Positions 1 to 9,268 of a DNA stretch of 64,000 bases are shown piece by piece. Origin of the DNA: Pedobacter alluvionis (GTDB lineage Bacteria > Bacteroidota > Bacteroidia > Sphingobacteriales > Sphingobacteriaceae); the NCBI RefSeq assembly GCF_003664035.1, contig NZ_RCCK01000011.1, forward strand, positions 558,001 through 622,000. The letters are read 5' to 3'. A model generated the notes under the pieces. That model was not told the DNA's origin, ran no database searches, and was given only the letters and a program-made list of their open reading frames with translations. Both the position numbers and the translations under genes were made by a program. Each line of letters begins with the position of its first letter. Position 1 is the first letter of the stretch.

Positions 1-1581
1 ACCACCTTTTTCGAAATCAGCATCAATTGGTGAGATAATTACTGAAATATCAGCAAATTTACCACGACCACCTGATTGTTTCTTGTATGTTTCGCGGTGT
101 GTTGTTGAACCGAAAATAGCTTCTTTGTAAGCTACCTGCGGTGCACCTTGATTAACCTCTACTTTAAATTCGCGTTTTAAACGGTCAATTAAAATATCTA
201 AGTGTAACTCACCCATACCAGAGATAACAGTTTGACCAGTTTCCTGATCTGTTTGCACTCTAAATGTAGGATCCTCTTCAGCTAATTTACCTAAACCAAT
301 ACCTAATTTATCAACGTCAGCCTGAGTTTTAGGCTCAATAGCTAAACCGATAACTGGTTCTGGGAAATCCATTGACTCAAGAACGATTGGGTTTTTCTCA
401 TCACAAAGTGTATCACCTGTTTTGATATCTTTAAAGCCAACTACCGCAGCAATATCACCAGCAGCCACATTTGGCACAGGATTTTGCTTGTTAGCATGCA
501 TTTGGAAGATACGGGAAATACGCTCTTTACTTTCTGAACGTGTGTTATAAACGTAAGAACCAGCTTCTAAATTACCCGAGTAAACACGGATAAAACATAA
601 ACGCCCTACAAATGGGTCAGTTGCAATTTTAAAAGCTAAAGCTGCAAATGGCTCAGTAATACTTGGTTTTAATAAAACCTCTTCGTTAGTATCTGGGTTT
701 GTACCAATAACACCTTCACTATCCATAGGTGAAGGCAATAATTCCATCACATAATCAAGCATCGTTTGTACACCTTTGTTTTTGAAAGATGAACCACAAA
801 CCATAGGTACAATTTTAGCATCTAAAACAGCTGCACGTAAAGCATCTAAAACTTCGCGTTCTGTGATGGTTTCTGGCGCTTCGAAGAATTTCTCCATTAA
901 CGACTCATCATAATCAGCAACCGATTCAAGTAATTTCTCTCTCCACTCAGCAACCTCATCAATCATATCATCAGGGATTGGCACTTCAGTAAAGGTCATC
1001 CCTTTATCATGCTCATTCCAAACAATACCACGGTTGTTGATCAAATCAACCACACCTTTAAATCCGTCTTCAGATCCGATAGGTAATTGTAATGGAACTG
1101 CATTACTACCCAACATTTCTTTAACCTGTTTAACAACTTTTAAAAAGTCTGCTCCGGAACGGTCCATTTTATTAACGAAACCAATACGAGGCACACTGTA
1201 GTTGTTTGCTAAACGCCAGTTTGTTTCTGATTGAGGCTCAACACCATCAACAGCTGAAAACAAGAATACTAATCCATCTAGTACACGTAGTGAACGGTTT
1301 ACCTCAACGGTAAAATCCACGTGCCCCGGAGTATCAATCACGTTAACGTGATACTTTTGACCTCTGTAATTCCAATCAACAGTAGTTGCAGCAGAAGTAA
1401 TGGTAATACCACGCTCTTGCTCTTGTGCCATCCAGTCCATTGTTGCAGCACCTTCGTGCACTTCACCAATTTTATGACTTACACCAGCATAATAAAGGAT
1501 ACGCTCAGTTGTTGTAGTTTTACCCGCATCAATGTGAGCCGCGATTCCAATATTTCTTGTAAATTTTAAATCTCTTGCCAT
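1..1581 (-). CDS. fusA: Elongation factor G (3' end cut off by window edge)
   Basis: Translational GTPase that drives ribosomal translocation and, with RRF, ribosome recycling in the cytoplasm. The reverse strand reads open from the ATG at 1579-1581 to the window edge: 527 codons of a protein usually near 700 residues, so the C-terminal domains are missing here. Visible G motifs are the P-loop AHIDAGKTT (residues 15-23), DTPGHVDF (about 81-88) and NKMD (about 137-140). It is the last visible gene of the str operon, 129 bp after rpsG. That gap holds a short hairpin (1617-1643) in the message. The identification is secure; only the truncation is a window effect. Confidence 0.97.
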   Translation of the reverse strand, partial: MARDLKFTRNIGIAAHIDAGKTTTTERILYYAGVSHKIGEVHEGAATMDWMAQEQERGITITSAATTVDWNYRGQKYHVNVIDTPGHVDFTVEVNRSLRVLDGLVFLFSAVDGVEPQSETNWRLANNYSVPRIGFVNKMDRSGADFLKVVKQVKEMLGSNAVPLQLPIGSEDGFKGVVDLINNRGIVWNEHDKGMTFTEVPIPDDMIDEVAEWREKLLESVADYDESLMEKFFEAPETITEREVLDALRAAVLDAKIVPMVCGSSFKNKGVQTMLDYVMELLPSPMDSEGVIGTNPDTNEEVLLKPSITEPFAALAFKIATDPFVGRLCFIRVYSGNLEAGSYVYNTRSESKERISRIFQMHANKQNPVPNVAAGDIAAVVGFKDIKTGDTLCDEKNPIVLESMDFPEPVIGLAIEPKTQADVDKLGIGLGKLAEEDPTFRVQTDQETGQTVISGMGELHLDILIDRLKREFKVEVNQGAPQVAYKEAIFGSTTHRETYKKQSGGRGKFADISVIISPIDADFEKGG

Positions 1582-1616
1582 GTTATGTTTTTGATTTATC
1601 TGATTTTAAATGATTA

Positions 1617-1643
1617 CACCGATTATGTTAAAACAAATCGGTG
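1617..1643 (-). other. Hairpin between rpsG and fusA
   Basis: CACCGATT and AATCGGTG form an 8-bp stem with an 11-nt loop in the rpsG-fusA spacer. There is no T-run after it, so it is not an obvious terminator. It could protect or process the operon message. Role inferred only. Confidence 0.35.
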
Positions 1644-1710
1644 CAATTTATCTAATCAGTATAATCTTCTAATTAAATCTGTGTAATCTTACTAATCTGT
1701 TAATCCTAAA

Positions 1711-2178
1711 TTAGAATCTGAAGTGAGAGAACGCTTTGTTAGCCTCAGCCATTTTGTGCGTATCTTCTTTCTTCTTAACAGCAGCACCTTCACCTTTAGC
1801 AGCAGCTACGATTTCACCAGCTAATTTCTCTTTCATGGTTTTTTCACCACGACGACGAGCGTATAAAATTAACCATTTCATACCTAAAGCTGTTTTACGC
1901 TCTGGTCTAACCTCAGTTGGAACCTGGAAGTTAGCACCACCAACACGACGAGATTTAACCTCTACAGCTGGCATAATGTTAGTTAATGCGCGTTTGAATA
2001 TCTCTAACCCGTTTTCACCTGCTTTTTTCTCAGCAATTTCAACAGCATCATAAAAAATTGAATAAGCGATAGATTTTTTTCCATCGTACATCATATTGTT
2101 TACAAAACGAGTTACCTGAACATCATTAAATTTTGGATCAGGAAGAATAATTCTCTTTTTTGGTTTTGACTTTCTCAT
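1711..2178 (-). CDS. rpsG: 30S ribosomal protein S7
   Basis: Primary 16S rRNA-binding protein that nucleates assembly of the small-subunit head and lies near the E site. The product is 155 residues, the normal length for the family. It begins MRKSKPKKR and has the conserved core [18 protein letters not shown] (residues 22-39), with a basic, Ala-rich C-terminal half. It sits 17 bp after rpsL and upstream of fusA, the standard str operon order, and should be transcribed from the promoter at 2686-2716. In E. coli S7 also represses translation of this operon; whether that holds here cannot be seen. Confidence 0.98.
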   Translation of the reverse strand: MRKSKPKKRIILPDPKFNDVQVTRFVNNMMYDGKKSIAYSIFYDAVEIAEKKAGENGLEIFKRALTNIMPAVEVKSRRVGGANFQVPTEVRPERKTALGMKWLILYARRRGEKTMKEKLAGEIVAAAKGEGAAVKKKEDTHKMAEANKAFSHFRF

Positions 2179-2195
2179 TTCTTATTTCCTCCCGA

Positions 2196-2609
2196 TTATT
2201 TCTTTTTACCTTTTGTTGGTGCCGCAACTACCTGTCCTGGTTTAGGACGTTTAGTACCATATTTAGAACGACGTTGGTTACGACCAGCCACACCTGATGT
2301 ATCTAATGCACCACGGATGATGTGGTAACGTACACCTGGTAAATCTTTAACACGACCACCACGGATCAATACGATTGAGTGCTCCTGTAAGTTGTGACCT
2401 TCTCCAGGAATGTAAGCATTCACCTCTTTACCGTTCGTTAAACGAACACGGGCTACTTTACGCATTGCTGAGTTTGGTTTTTTAGGGGTAGTGGTGTACA
2501 CACGTGTACATACACCTCTTCGCTGTGGACAACTGTCCAACGCTGGAGACTTACTCTTGAACTCCAGTGCTACTCTACCTTTTCTAACTAATTGTTGAAT
2601 GGTTGGCAT
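2196..2609 (-). CDS. rpsL: 30S ribosomal protein S12
   Basis: Decoding-centre protein of the small subunit, which contacts 16S helices and monitors codon-anticodon pairing. The product is 137 residues. The signature [18 protein letters not shown] lies around residues 40-57, and the [10 protein letters not shown] segment is in the C-terminal half. Lysines in these two segments are the classic streptomycin-resistance positions; the wild-type lysine of KKPNSA is present. It is the first gene of the str operon, with a clear promoter 77-107 nt upstream of its ATG. The start at 2609 matches the family N-terminus ([12 protein letters not shown]). Confidence 0.98.
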   Translation of the reverse strand: MPTIQQLVRKGRVALEFKSKSPALDSCPQRRGVCTRVYTTTPKKPNSAMRKVARVRLTNGKEVNAYIPGEGHNLQEHSIVLIRGGRVKDLPGVRYHIIRGALDTSGVAGRNQRRSKYGTKRPKPGQVVAAPTKGKKK

Positions 2610-2685
2610 TGTGCTTTTTTTTGTTTTTTATTAAAAAATTTACCGCTCCCCCGGCATCCTTGCAGATAGCCCATAAAACGGACTG

Positions 2686-2716
2686 CAAAAGTAGAACAAT
2701 TCTTTTTAAAAATCAA
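2686..2716 (-). promoter_or_regulatory. Bacteroidota-type promoter of the rpsL-rpsG-fusA operon
   Basis: Reading the minus strand, TTG (2716-2714) is followed after exactly 20 nt by TACTTTTG (2693-2686), a perfect match to the TAnnTTTG -7 box of Bacteroidota sigma-70-type promoters. Transcription should begin near 2680, giving a leader of about 70 nt before rpsL. Confidence 0.7.
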
Positions 2717-3370
2717 GGGGTTAGCGTAAAAATTTTTCAGTTGGCACTTATCAGTTTTCAGTTGAAGATTAAGGAGTTGCAGTTCTTCCTTTCTCTTGTC
2801 GTCAGTGAAAACTGAAGCGAAGGCAATGATAGTGGCATGAAGCAATCTTTCTCACCTTAAACATTCAAGCCACCCAGGCATTGTTTCATCATTATTATAC
2901 GATTATTTGGAAAGCAGTTTCAGCCATCCTTAGGCTGGGTTCGGCCCCGCTAATGTTACAAGCTCGTGAAGAACTCGCTTTCCACGTATATCGGGTTTAG
3001 GTGGCAAAGTAGGCTTCTAATATTAATGTTTTCCCTGCAAAGTTTAAAGAAGATCAATTTGCCTTCCAGTTTTTGCAACATTGGGACCTGCAAGCGAAGG
3101 AGATTTTAATAACCAGAAACGACCTCTAAACCAGCCCTGGCGGTGTTGCGCTTCTTTTAATATTCAACAAGTGTCTTTTAGCAATAATCTGCACACACAA
3201 ATACATTCATTACCAAAATGGTAACAAAGCAAATTTAATTTATTATCTCATAATTTCATGGGCTACTCTGACACTACCACAGAAGTTACGTTTGTAGTAA
3301 AGGGTTAAATATATGACTGTTTTTTCACACCATTGTGTTAAATACTTTATCTTTAATAAAAATCTAAATT
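2717..3370. other. Gene-free stretch with degenerate repeat sequence
   Basis: No convincing gene. Within 2905-3003 the reverse strand resembles a worn copy of the hairpin-cassette repeat seen elsewhere in the window: it starts near TAAACCCGAT and ends near CTGCTTTCC. A further GC-richer patch at 3060-3160 also looks repeat-derived. The last 100 bp should carry the promoter of the SPFH gene, but I could not place both boxes convincingly. Confidence 0.4.
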
Positions 3371-4276
3371 ATGTTCTTAAGTATCATCGGGATTATTATC
3401 ATTTTTGTTGGTTTTGCAGTATCAAACCAAAATAACGTTATTGGTCGCTACGGCACTATTACCAAAATTATTGGTGTAGTGCTGGTCATCATTGGCCTAT
3501 CCTTCTCCATATTTAAAGTTATTGATGCTGGCCAGGTTGGCGTTAAAACAGTTTTTGGAAAAGTAGATAAGGACGTTTTATATAGTGGCTTAAACGTAAC
3601 TAATCCTATTGCGGTAATTACGCCTTTTGACGTTAAAACCCAAAACTACACCATGTCTGGCGTGCATGATGAAGGCAATAAACAGACGGATGATGCACTA
3701 CGTGTTTTATCTGCAGACGGACTAGAGGTTATTATTGATCTTTCGGTACTATTCAGGGTAAAAGGAAGTGCCGCTCCAAATATTTTACGAGAAATAGGAA
3801 CTGATTATCTGGAGAAGATTGTCCGCCCGGTTTCACGTACCGCTATACGCGATAATGCAGTTGCTTACGATGCCGTTGCATTGTACTCAAGCAAACGGGA
3901 TGAATTTCAATCTAAAATATTTAATACCATAGAGAAAAGTTTTGCAAAAAGAGGTTTAGAACTAGAACAACTTTTGGTGCGTAATATCACTTTACCTGCA
4001 TCGGTAAAAGCAAGTATCGAATCGAAAATAAACGCAGAACAGGATGCACAAAAAATGACTTTTGTGCTCCAAAAAGAACGCCAGGAAGCAGAACGGAAAA
4101 GAGTAGAAGCACAGGGGATAGCCGATTATCAGCGTATCCTTTCAACAGGCTTAAGCGATCGCCAGCTTCAATACGAATCTATATTGGCTCAGAAAGAAAT
4201 TGCAAAATCGGCTAATACCAAGGTTATTATTATGGGTAATGGCAAAAGTGCACCGATTATTTTAGGTGGAAATTAA
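3371..4276 (+). CDS. SPFH/prohibitin-family membrane protein
   Basis: A 301-residue prohibitin/stomatin-type protein. It has two hydrophobic segments at the N-terminus (about residues 1-18 and 32-52), followed by the SPFH domain (from about 55, GQVGVKTVFGKV). A charged coiled-coil region (about 215-260, rich in Glu, Arg, Lys and Gln) comes next. The tail KVIIMGNGKSAPIILGGN is typical of bacterial prohibitin homologues. Such proteins oligomerise in the inner membrane and scaffold proteases or lipid microdomains. No protease (FtsH or NfeD) gene is adjacent, so the partner is unknown. The gene is monocistronic, followed by a rhodanese remnant and a bidirectional terminator. Confidence 0.85.
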   Translation: MFLSIIGIIIIFVGFAVSNQNNVIGRYGTITKIIGVVLVIIGLSFSIFKVIDAGQVGVKTVFGKVDKDVLYSGLNVTNPIAVITPFDVKTQNYTMSGVHDEGNKQTDDALRVLSADGLEVIIDLSVLFRVKGSAAPNILREIGTDYLEKIVRPVSRTAIRDNAVAYDAVALYSSKRDEFQSKIFNTIEKSFAKRGLELEQLLVRNITLPASVKASIESKINAEQDAQKMTFVLQKERQEAERKRVEAQGIADYQRILSTGLSDRQLQYESILAQKEIAKSANTKVIIMGNGKSAPIILGGN

Positions 4277-4299
4277 CTTTCAAACGTTCTAAAAAATAA

Positions 4300-4560
4300 A
4301 AACAAAAATCATCACCATCATATTTGTAGCATTGCATACCTATGTAATGCACAACCCACTTCAGCTATTAAAAGAAAGGCCGATGTAGGTTTTGATGCTT
4401 ACGAGAAACTCATACCTGAGGTTAAAGCCCATCGCAAAAGTAAGCTCATTGATTTACCAGCATTTTTAAAAATGGCTGAAGAGAAAGGTACCATAGTTTG
4501 CCCGTATACAATTGCCTTTAAAGTTTTGAGGTTTAAGATGGCGCTTTCACGAACTGAAAC
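4300..4560 (+). pseudogene. Remnant of an exported rhodanese-like protein
   Basis: One frame from about 4345 reads CNAQPTSAIKRKADVGFDA, then YEKLIPEVKAHRKSKLIDL and PAFLKMAEEKGTIV. This matches my recollection of the N-terminal part of small secreted rhodanese-domain proteins of Bacteroidota. Signal-peptide-like residues (IITIIFVAL) appear in another frame just upstream, with no ATG. The similarity stops after GTIV, where the core domain and active-site loop should follow. I read this as a frameshifted, 3'-deleted gene. The assignment rests on remembered family sequences, not on a search. Confidence 0.45.
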
Positions 4561-4562
4561 AA

Positions 4563-4598
4563 AAAAGTCTTCCAGTTTTACCTGAAAGACTTTCCTTT
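4563..4598. terminator. Bidirectional rho-independent terminator
   Basis: AAGTCTTCCAG and CTGAAAGACTT pair (one G-U) around a 6-nt loop. An A-run precedes the stem and a T-run follows it, so it works on both strands. It separates the plus-strand SPFH/rhodanese-remnant unit from the converging minus-strand small gene. Confidence 0.7.
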
Positions 4599-4599
4599 T

Positions 4600-4770
4600 T
4601 TAAGCTTTAGCTACTTTTTTTGTGTGTTTTTTATGATGATGTTTTTTATGACTTTTTTTAGTCATAGATTTTTCTGTAGTTGGTTTTGCAGGTGCTGCAG
4701 TTTGCGCATTAACCGTTGCAAAGGTAAACATGGCTAATAAAGCGATGCTTAAAACTTTAATTGCTTTCAT
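4600..4770 (-). CDS. Small exported His/Lys-rich protein (56 aa)
   Basis: The reverse strand reads ATG at 4770 to TAA at 4600: 56 codons. A clean signal peptide (MKAIKVLSIALLAMFTFATVNAQ, given here only by its ends MKAIK and VNAQ, residues 1-23) is followed by a 33-residue mature part. That part begins TAAPAKPTTEK and becomes almost entirely Lys and His (KKSHKKHHHKKHTKK). Its stop abuts the bidirectional terminator. Comparable tiny Ala/Lys/His-rich exported proteins are common in Pedobacter relatives and have no assigned role. Metal binding or polyanion binding would suit the composition, but that is inference. Confidence 0.75.
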   Translation of the reverse strand: MKAIKVLSIALLAMFTFATVNAQTAAPAKPTTEKSMTKKSHKKHHHKKHTKKVAKA

Positions 4771-4848
4771 TTTCAAGTTGATTAATAATGAATAAACCTT
4801 GTTATTTTTTTTATTAAATCTCGAAAAGCAAAATGAAGATTTAATGAA

Positions 4849-5247
4849 TTATGGCAGATCGAAAGCAAAAGTATATTCTAGCTTTCTTCCACTCAATACA
4901 TACTCAGAAACTACCTTTCCGTCAACTAGGATTTTATATTCGCCTTTAGATTTATGCTTAGCAGTAGCAAAAGTTGTAAGCCGAACATGTGTTCCTGATT
5001 TTAAGGTTACAGTCCTTTCCCATGCACCGTTAATTTCTTTTAGTTCTGTCTGTTTTCCACTTTCAGTGGTGTAAGCCATATCGGCCATTAAACCATCTCC
5101 AAAATTTGCCTGATACACTACGCTATAAGTTTCTTTCTGAGGAATATCTATTTTACCACGCGACATGGAATAGAAGGTTGTCGCGGTTGATAAAGCACAA
5201 CTGCTTAAAATGATCGCCAGCAAAAAAGAACAGATAATATTTTTCAT
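4849..5247 (-). CDS. Lipoprotein of unknown function
   Basis: A 132-residue protein with a lipoprotein signal: MKNIICSFLLAIILSSC, lipobox LSSC with Cys17. The mature part is short and beta-rich, with alternating hydrophobic and polar residues and motifs such as NGAWERTVTLKSGTHVRL and KGEYKILVDGKVV. This pattern suggests a small beta-sandwich exposed to the periplasm. I do not recognise a named family. It is monocistronic between the His/Lys-rich protein (78 bp downstream) and the VF530-like gene. Confidence 0.7.
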   Translation of the reverse strand: MKNIICSFLLAIILSSCALSTATTFYSMSRGKIDIPQKETYSVVYQANFGDGLMADMAYTTESGKQTELKEINGAWERTVTLKSGTHVRLTTFATAKHKSKGEYKILVDGKVVSEYVLSGRKLEYTFAFDLP

Positions 5248-5387
5248 TTGATATGGTTTAGATCAAGATGACGATGGCTTTAGAGAAAAGGTTGCAAAGG
5301 AAAGAGAAATGATTAAATAAAAGCATGATTGAATGAGAGACATTGGATTAGACTAGCCATTCACTCCTTCTAAACGCACTCATTCCA

Positions 5388-5609
5388 TCATTTATTAAAC
5401 GTATCAAGGTATAAATCTTCAACCTTTTTTCTGGCCCAGGGCATTCTTCTTAAAAATTTTAAGCTCGATTTTATGGTTTGGTTGTTATTGAAACAATCGA
5501 TCCTGATCAATGATCCCAGTTTTTCCCAACCGTAATGCGTTTGCAGATCGGTTACTATTTTTTCCAGAGTGATACCGTGTAAAGGATTATTTTTTTGCTG
5601 TTCGGCCAT
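5388..5609 (-). CDS. VF530-family small DNA-binding-like protein (DUF2132)
   Basis: A 73-residue protein with the VF530/DUF2132 pattern NNPLHGITLEKIVTDLQTHY, then YGWEKLGSLIRIDCF and IKSSLKFLRRMPWARKKVE. The length is typical. The family folds as a compact helical domain with a proposed DNA-binding role, and its physiological function is unknown. It is encoded 23 bp downstream of the methyltransferase gene on the same strand, so the two are probably co-transcribed. Confidence 0.85.
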   Translation of the reverse strand: MAEQQKNNPLHGITLEKIVTDLQTHYGWEKLGSLIRIDCFNNNQTIKSSLKFLRRMPWARKKVEDLYLDTFNK

Positions 5610-5632
5610 GGAGCAAAGTTAAGGCAAAATTA

Positions 5633-6241
5633 TCAGGGTTTGTACTGGGCCATCCAAACATTTGCACCCCCGCAATCGGGATCGTTTACTTTGTGCCTAA
5701 GCACTTCAAATTGATTTGCCTGAAGCAGGGTTTGATATTCAGCGGTATCCAAAGAAGCATGAAAAAGATTTTCGCCACCATTCATGCCCCATGCTTCTCC
5801 CCTCTCCGTTCCAGAGGTAAACAGCAAAATACCGTAAGGTTTAAGGTGACGTTTAAAAATTGCAAACATATCCGGCTGATCATCGGCAGGAAGATGAAAA
5901 AAACTGTGCCAGGTAATAATCGCATCAAATTTTTCGTCGAGATCGAGTTCACGCATATCTTTTAACAGAAACCTGGTAGATGGAAAATTGATTTTGGCCA
6001 GCTCAATCATTTGCTTGCTGGCATCAACCCCTAAAACATTTACCCCATTGTTAATAAAATATTCCAATATGGGTTTTCCATCACCGCAGCCCAGGTCTAA
6101 AACCTTTGCATCTGTTGCAAGGTGCTGGAGGATATCATTTAAATAAGTTTTTTCTACCAAATCAACATAACGGTTTTCGGCAAACCAGCTGCCTATCTTG
6201 TTGTAAACTTTGTAAACGTTTTTGCGTTCTCCTTTTTCCAT
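5633..6241 (-). CDS. SAM-dependent class I methyltransferase
   Basis: A 202-residue Rossmann-fold methyltransferase. Motif I, VLDLGCGDGKPI, at about residues 47-58 binds S-adenosylmethionine. The acidic end of strand 2 (VLGVDAS, about 71-77) and the DAIITWHSFFHLP segment (about 106-118) follow in order. The substrate cannot be told from sequence; the fold resembles small-molecule methyltransferases (UbiE/Tam type). It lies upstream of the VF530-like gene in a likely two-gene operon. Confidence 0.85.
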   Translation of the reverse strand: MEKGERKNVYKVYNKIGSWFAENRYVDLVEKTYLNDILQHLATDAKVLDLGCGDGKPILEYFINNGVNVLGVDASKQMIELAKINFPSTRFLLKDMRELDLDEKFDAIITWHSFFHLPADDQPDMFAIFKRHLKPYGILLFTSGTERGEAWGMNGGENLFHASLDTAEYQTLLQANQFEVLRHKVNDPDCGGANVWMAQYKP

Positions 6242-6548
6242 CCGTATAAATTTTCGATTATTATTGATGTTAATTTTTAATTCAGGGATTTAAAATATCC
6301 ATCACCTCATGCTTTAGTAACAACAAATTAATCATTTTTTTTTGGAAACAAGCGTACAATGGTACTTGGCAAATGCAGCCCTGCCATCCGCTTTATCCCT
6401 CTTGATCCCGATATAAAATCGGGACGGAATGCCCGCTACTATCAGGTTTAAGATGAACGGCCTGCTTCCTAAAATGGAGCGAAAGATATTGAACCCTTAA
6501 TTTCCAAAACAATACCAGTTTAACAACAATCGTAAACGGGTTTATAAA
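6242..6548. repeat. Intergenic region with hairpin-cassette repeat
   Basis: The part from about 6376 to 6451 is, on the minus strand, a copy of the family that begins TAAACCTGATAGTAGCGG. It contains a hairpin (TCCCGAT and ATCGGGA) and continues into AGCGGAT..GCAGGGCT. Nothing coding is seen in the rest of the gap. Confidence 0.55.
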
Positions 6549-6956
6549 TTAACCAACAGCCGTAGCATCAATTTCAATTAACATGCCATTTAAGGCCAAT
6601 CTTTGTACAGGAATAAGCGTGTTTACCGGGAATTTTTGGTCGGGCCATATTTTGTTCGATTCTTCGATCAGGATCTCATGTTTGGCATCATCGTAATCTA
6701 CCACCAAAGTAGTCAGTTTTGCAATGTTGGCCATGGTTAAATTTCTGCTTTTTAAGGCTAAAGCAATATTCTCGAATACAATAACAACTTGTGTCCTAAA
6801 ATCATCACTTAAAATGCCGTCTGTTCTACTGCCGCCCTGACCTGCAACAAATACCAGCTGACGGTCAGCCGGAACGGAGGCAAGGTGAGAATAACCATGT
6901 GGACGGGGATCGTATATACCTTCGGGATTGGTAATTTCTAAAATAGGTTCTGCCAT
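6549..6956 (-). CDS. RidA-family (YjgF/YER057c) protein lacking the catalytic Arg
   Basis: A 135-residue member of the RidA superfamily: LVFVAGQGGSRTDG, a long helix and the C-terminal signature LIEIDATAVG. Canonical RidA hydrolyses reactive enamines or imines from PLP enzymes and needs an arginine (Arg105 in E. coli, in FPARSCVEVARLP). Aligning the C-termini puts Asn at that place (FPVNTLIPVQRLA). The fold is therefore clear, but imine deaminase activity is doubtful and it may belong to one of the Rid1-7 groups. It is monocistronic; the M1 peptidase transcript is ended upstream at 7021-7051. Confidence 0.85.
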   Translation of the reverse strand: MAEPILEITNPEGIYDPRPHGYSHLASVPADRQLVFVAGQGGSRTDGILSDDFRTQVVIVFENIALALKSRNLTMANIAKLTTLVVDYDDAKHEILIEESNKIWPDQKFPVNTLIPVQRLALNGMLIEIDATAVG

Positions 6957-7020
6957 ATCTGTAATTTTATACTGCTAAATTATCTGATAGTTTCCCGTAA
7001 ATCGTCGGCAGTTTGCAATA

Positions 7021-7051
7021 AAAAACCTCCTGATCTTTTAAAATCAGGAGG
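7021..7051 (-). terminator. Terminator of the M1 peptidase gene
   Basis: CCTCCTGAT and ATCAGGAGG form a perfect 9-bp stem. On the minus strand it is followed by a U-run (from AAAAA at 7021-7025). It lies 116-146 bp past the peptidase stop codon. Confidence 0.7.
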
Positions 7052-7166
7052 TCTGGAATTTATTTAATGTAAGCTCGGTTGCCCATTAAGCTAAAAGGGT
7101 AAAACTCAAGAAGTCTTCGACTACGCTCAGACTGACAACCGCAGCACTTAATTTAATAACATTGGC

Positions 7167-9158
7167 TTAGTTGCCTGTAGCGGTCCACGTATCGTTATCA
7201 GGATTTGAATCTGGCAATACTTTATCCGGATCTAAAGTAACCGATTCAATTTCTTCAGTTGTTGGGAAACGAACCAGCCAGCTTGTATTTTTCATCCAAA
7301 CATCAACCGGAACTTTTACCGTTTCAGTTTTTCCGCTTTTGGTTTTAACCTGAAGAATGATTGGCATCGGCATTTTCTCTAAGTTTACCACTTTAATGTT
7401 GTAGCCTACCAATTTATCGTCTTTTTTAACGGCCTCAACGCTAGCGATGCCTTGATCCATTTTCCAGCTGTTTAAAAACCAGCTTCTCCAGAACCAGGCC
7501 AAATCTTCGCCCGCTCCATTTTCCATTGAACGGAAGAAATCGAACGGTGTTGGGTGTTTAAATGCCCAATTTTTAATGTACTGGCGGAAAGCATAATCAA
7601 AACGGTCTTCGCCTAAGATCTGGTTTCTCAAAATATCCAGCCCCCATCCCGGCTTACTGTATAAGTTAACACCGATATTTCTTTCAGCCATACCATCAGG
7701 TATCTGCATAATATTTTCATAAATCGGGTTACCGATCACAATTTTACCAATTCTGTGCAAATCAGCCGGAGGGCCCGCGTATTCGCCATTATTAAAGTTT
7801 TTCTTAGAAATACCGTTGATGAAAGTATTAAAACCTTCGTCCATCCAACCGTATTTACGCTCGTTAGAACCTACAATCATCGGGAACCAGGTGTGCCCAA
7901 ATTCGTGATCGATTACACCCCATGCGCTGGCCTTTTTAGCAGTCCATCCACAGAAAACAATACCAGGATATTCCATACCACCAATATTGGTCGCTACGTT
8001 AACAGCCATTGGATAAGGATATTCGAACCATTTCGATGAATAATGTTCGATAGTTGATTTTACATATTCCACTCCACGGCCATAAGAATCAATACCATTG
8101 CTTTCTACCGGTTGTGCAGAAACTGCCAAACCTGTTTTGCCACTTGGCAGTTTATACCTTGCGGCATCTAATACAAATGCTTTTGATGAAGCCCAGGCCG
8201 CATCGCGTGCATTGGTGATTTTAAACTTCCAGGTTAATTTATCTTTCGCCGGACGTGATTTCGGATCGGTTACTTCTGCTTCGCTCCGGATGTGAACAGT
8301 AGCATCGCTCAGTTTAGCCGCGTTCCATCTTTTTAACTGCTCTTGCGTAAAAACTTCGGCAGGGTTTAATAACTCGCCCGAACCCATTACGATATGGCTC
8401 GCCGGTGCAGTAATGGCAAAGTTGATATCGCCATATTCGCAATAAAACTCTCCCCCGCCCCAATATGGCAAAGTATTCCAACCGATTACATCATCATACA
8501 CACACATGCGCGGAAACCATTGCGCAATGGCAAAAATTTCACCGTTTTTTGTAGTTAAATGACCTGTTCTGTCCGATCCTTCTTTAGGTACAATATATGA
8601 ATAATCCATTTTAATGGTTATCAAATCGCCATTAGCGGCCAAAGGCTGATCCAAACGGATCTGCATACGGGTATCTTCAACGATAGAAGTGAATTTTACC
8701 GCTCCTGCTTTTTGAGCTACGCTGATGTTCTGGAGTTTATAGCCACCATCAAATTTTTCGCCCTGTGCGCCATAACGGCTAAGTGAAGCGGTAACGGCAT
8801 AACCACGTGAAGTTTCTTTAAAAGTATTCTGATCTAACTGCAACCATAAATAAGGCAATTTATCGGGACTGTTGTTTTTGTAGGTAATGGTAACTGTTCC
8901 GCTAACCATGTTCTTGGTTTCATCCAGGTTGGCGGTAATGTTATAATCAACATGGTTTTGCCAGTATTTTGGTCCTGGCGCTCCAATTGCCGAGCGGAAT
9001 TCATTTCCGTTTTGGGTATAAAATAGTGGTCCAAATGCTTCAGCGGGATTATAGTTACTTGCTGGTGAAGGGGTTGTAGCTTGTTGGGCTGATGCTGAAA
9101 AAGCAAAAACACAACAAACCAAACCAAAATTAATCAGTTTAGTCAATTTCATGATCAT
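7167..9158 (-). CDS. Secreted M1-family zinc metallopeptidase
   Basis: A 663-residue exported aminopeptidase-like protein. A signal peptide occupies about residues 1-24 (cleavage near ASAQQ). The M1 zinc site HEFGHTW (about 416-422) follows, with the third ligand in [11 protein letters not shown] 18 residues later. The exopeptidase motif GGMEYPG replaces the usual GAMEN about 30 residues before. A C-terminal domain carries many beta strands. It probably trims peptides in the periplasm or at the surface for amino-acid supply. An alternative ATG lies two codons in. A palindrome and a direct repeat just upstream (9192-9250) may be regulatory. Confidence 0.92.
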   Translation of the reverse strand: MIMKLTKLINFGLVCCVFAFSASAQQATTPSPASNYNPAEAFGPLFYTQNGNEFRSAIGAPGPKYWQNHVDYNITANLDETKNMVSGTVTITYKNNSPDKLPYLWLQLDQNTFKETSRGYAVTASLSRYGAQGEKFDGGYKLQNISVAQKAGAVKFTSIVEDTRMQIRLDQPLAANGDLITIKMDYSYIVPKEGSDRTGHLTTKNGEIFAIAQWFPRMCVYDDVIGWNTLPYWGGGEFYCEYGDINFAITAPASHIVMGSGELLNPAEVFTQEQLKRWNAAKLSDATVHIRSEAEVTDPKSRPAKDKLTWKFKITNARDAAWASSKAFVLDAARYKLPSGKTGLAVSAQPVESNGIDSYGRGVEYVKSTIEHYSSKWFEYPYPMAVNVATNIGGMEYPGIVFCGWTAKKASAWGVIDHEFGHTWFPMIVGSNERKYGWMDEGFNTFINGISKKNFNNGEYAGPPADLHRIGKIVIGNPIYENIMQIPDGMAERNIGVNLYSKPGWGLDILRNQILGEDRFDYAFRQYIKNWAFKHPTPFDFFRSMENGAGEDLAWFWRSWFLNSWKMDQGIASVEAVKKDDKLVGYNIKVVNLEKMPMPIILQVKTKSGKTETVKVPVDVWMKNTSWLVRFPTTEEIESVTLDPDKVLPDSNPDNDTWTATGN

Positions 9159-9191
9159 AATAAGGTTGTAATACTGCGGTAAATATAAAAA

Positions 9192-9250
9192 ATAACCACA
9201 TATAGATTTATATATGGTTATAATGTTACCAATAACGGTTATAATGTAAT
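9192..9250 (-). promoter_or_regulatory. Palindrome and direct repeats upstream of the M1 peptidase
   Basis: An imperfect inverted repeat, ATAACCACATAT and ATATATGGTTAT, spans 9192-9221. It overlaps the first of two direct copies of GGTTATAATGT (9216-9226 and 9238-9248). The block is 34-92 bp before the peptidase ATG. It looks like a transcription-factor site, but the protein that binds it is unknown. Confidence 0.35.
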
Positions 9251-9268
9251 TAATATCTGTAAAGAGAC

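Noticed and set aside
2588..2845. 85-codon minus-strand open frame upstream of rpsL
   Set aside because: It overlaps the rpsL start and contains the well-matched operon promoter (2686-2716). The composition is not protein-like.
2880..3200. Possible tRNA or structured RNA gene in GC-richer patches
   Set aside because: No cloverleaf with T-arm GGTTCRA and acceptor pairing could be built. The patches resemble worn repeats.
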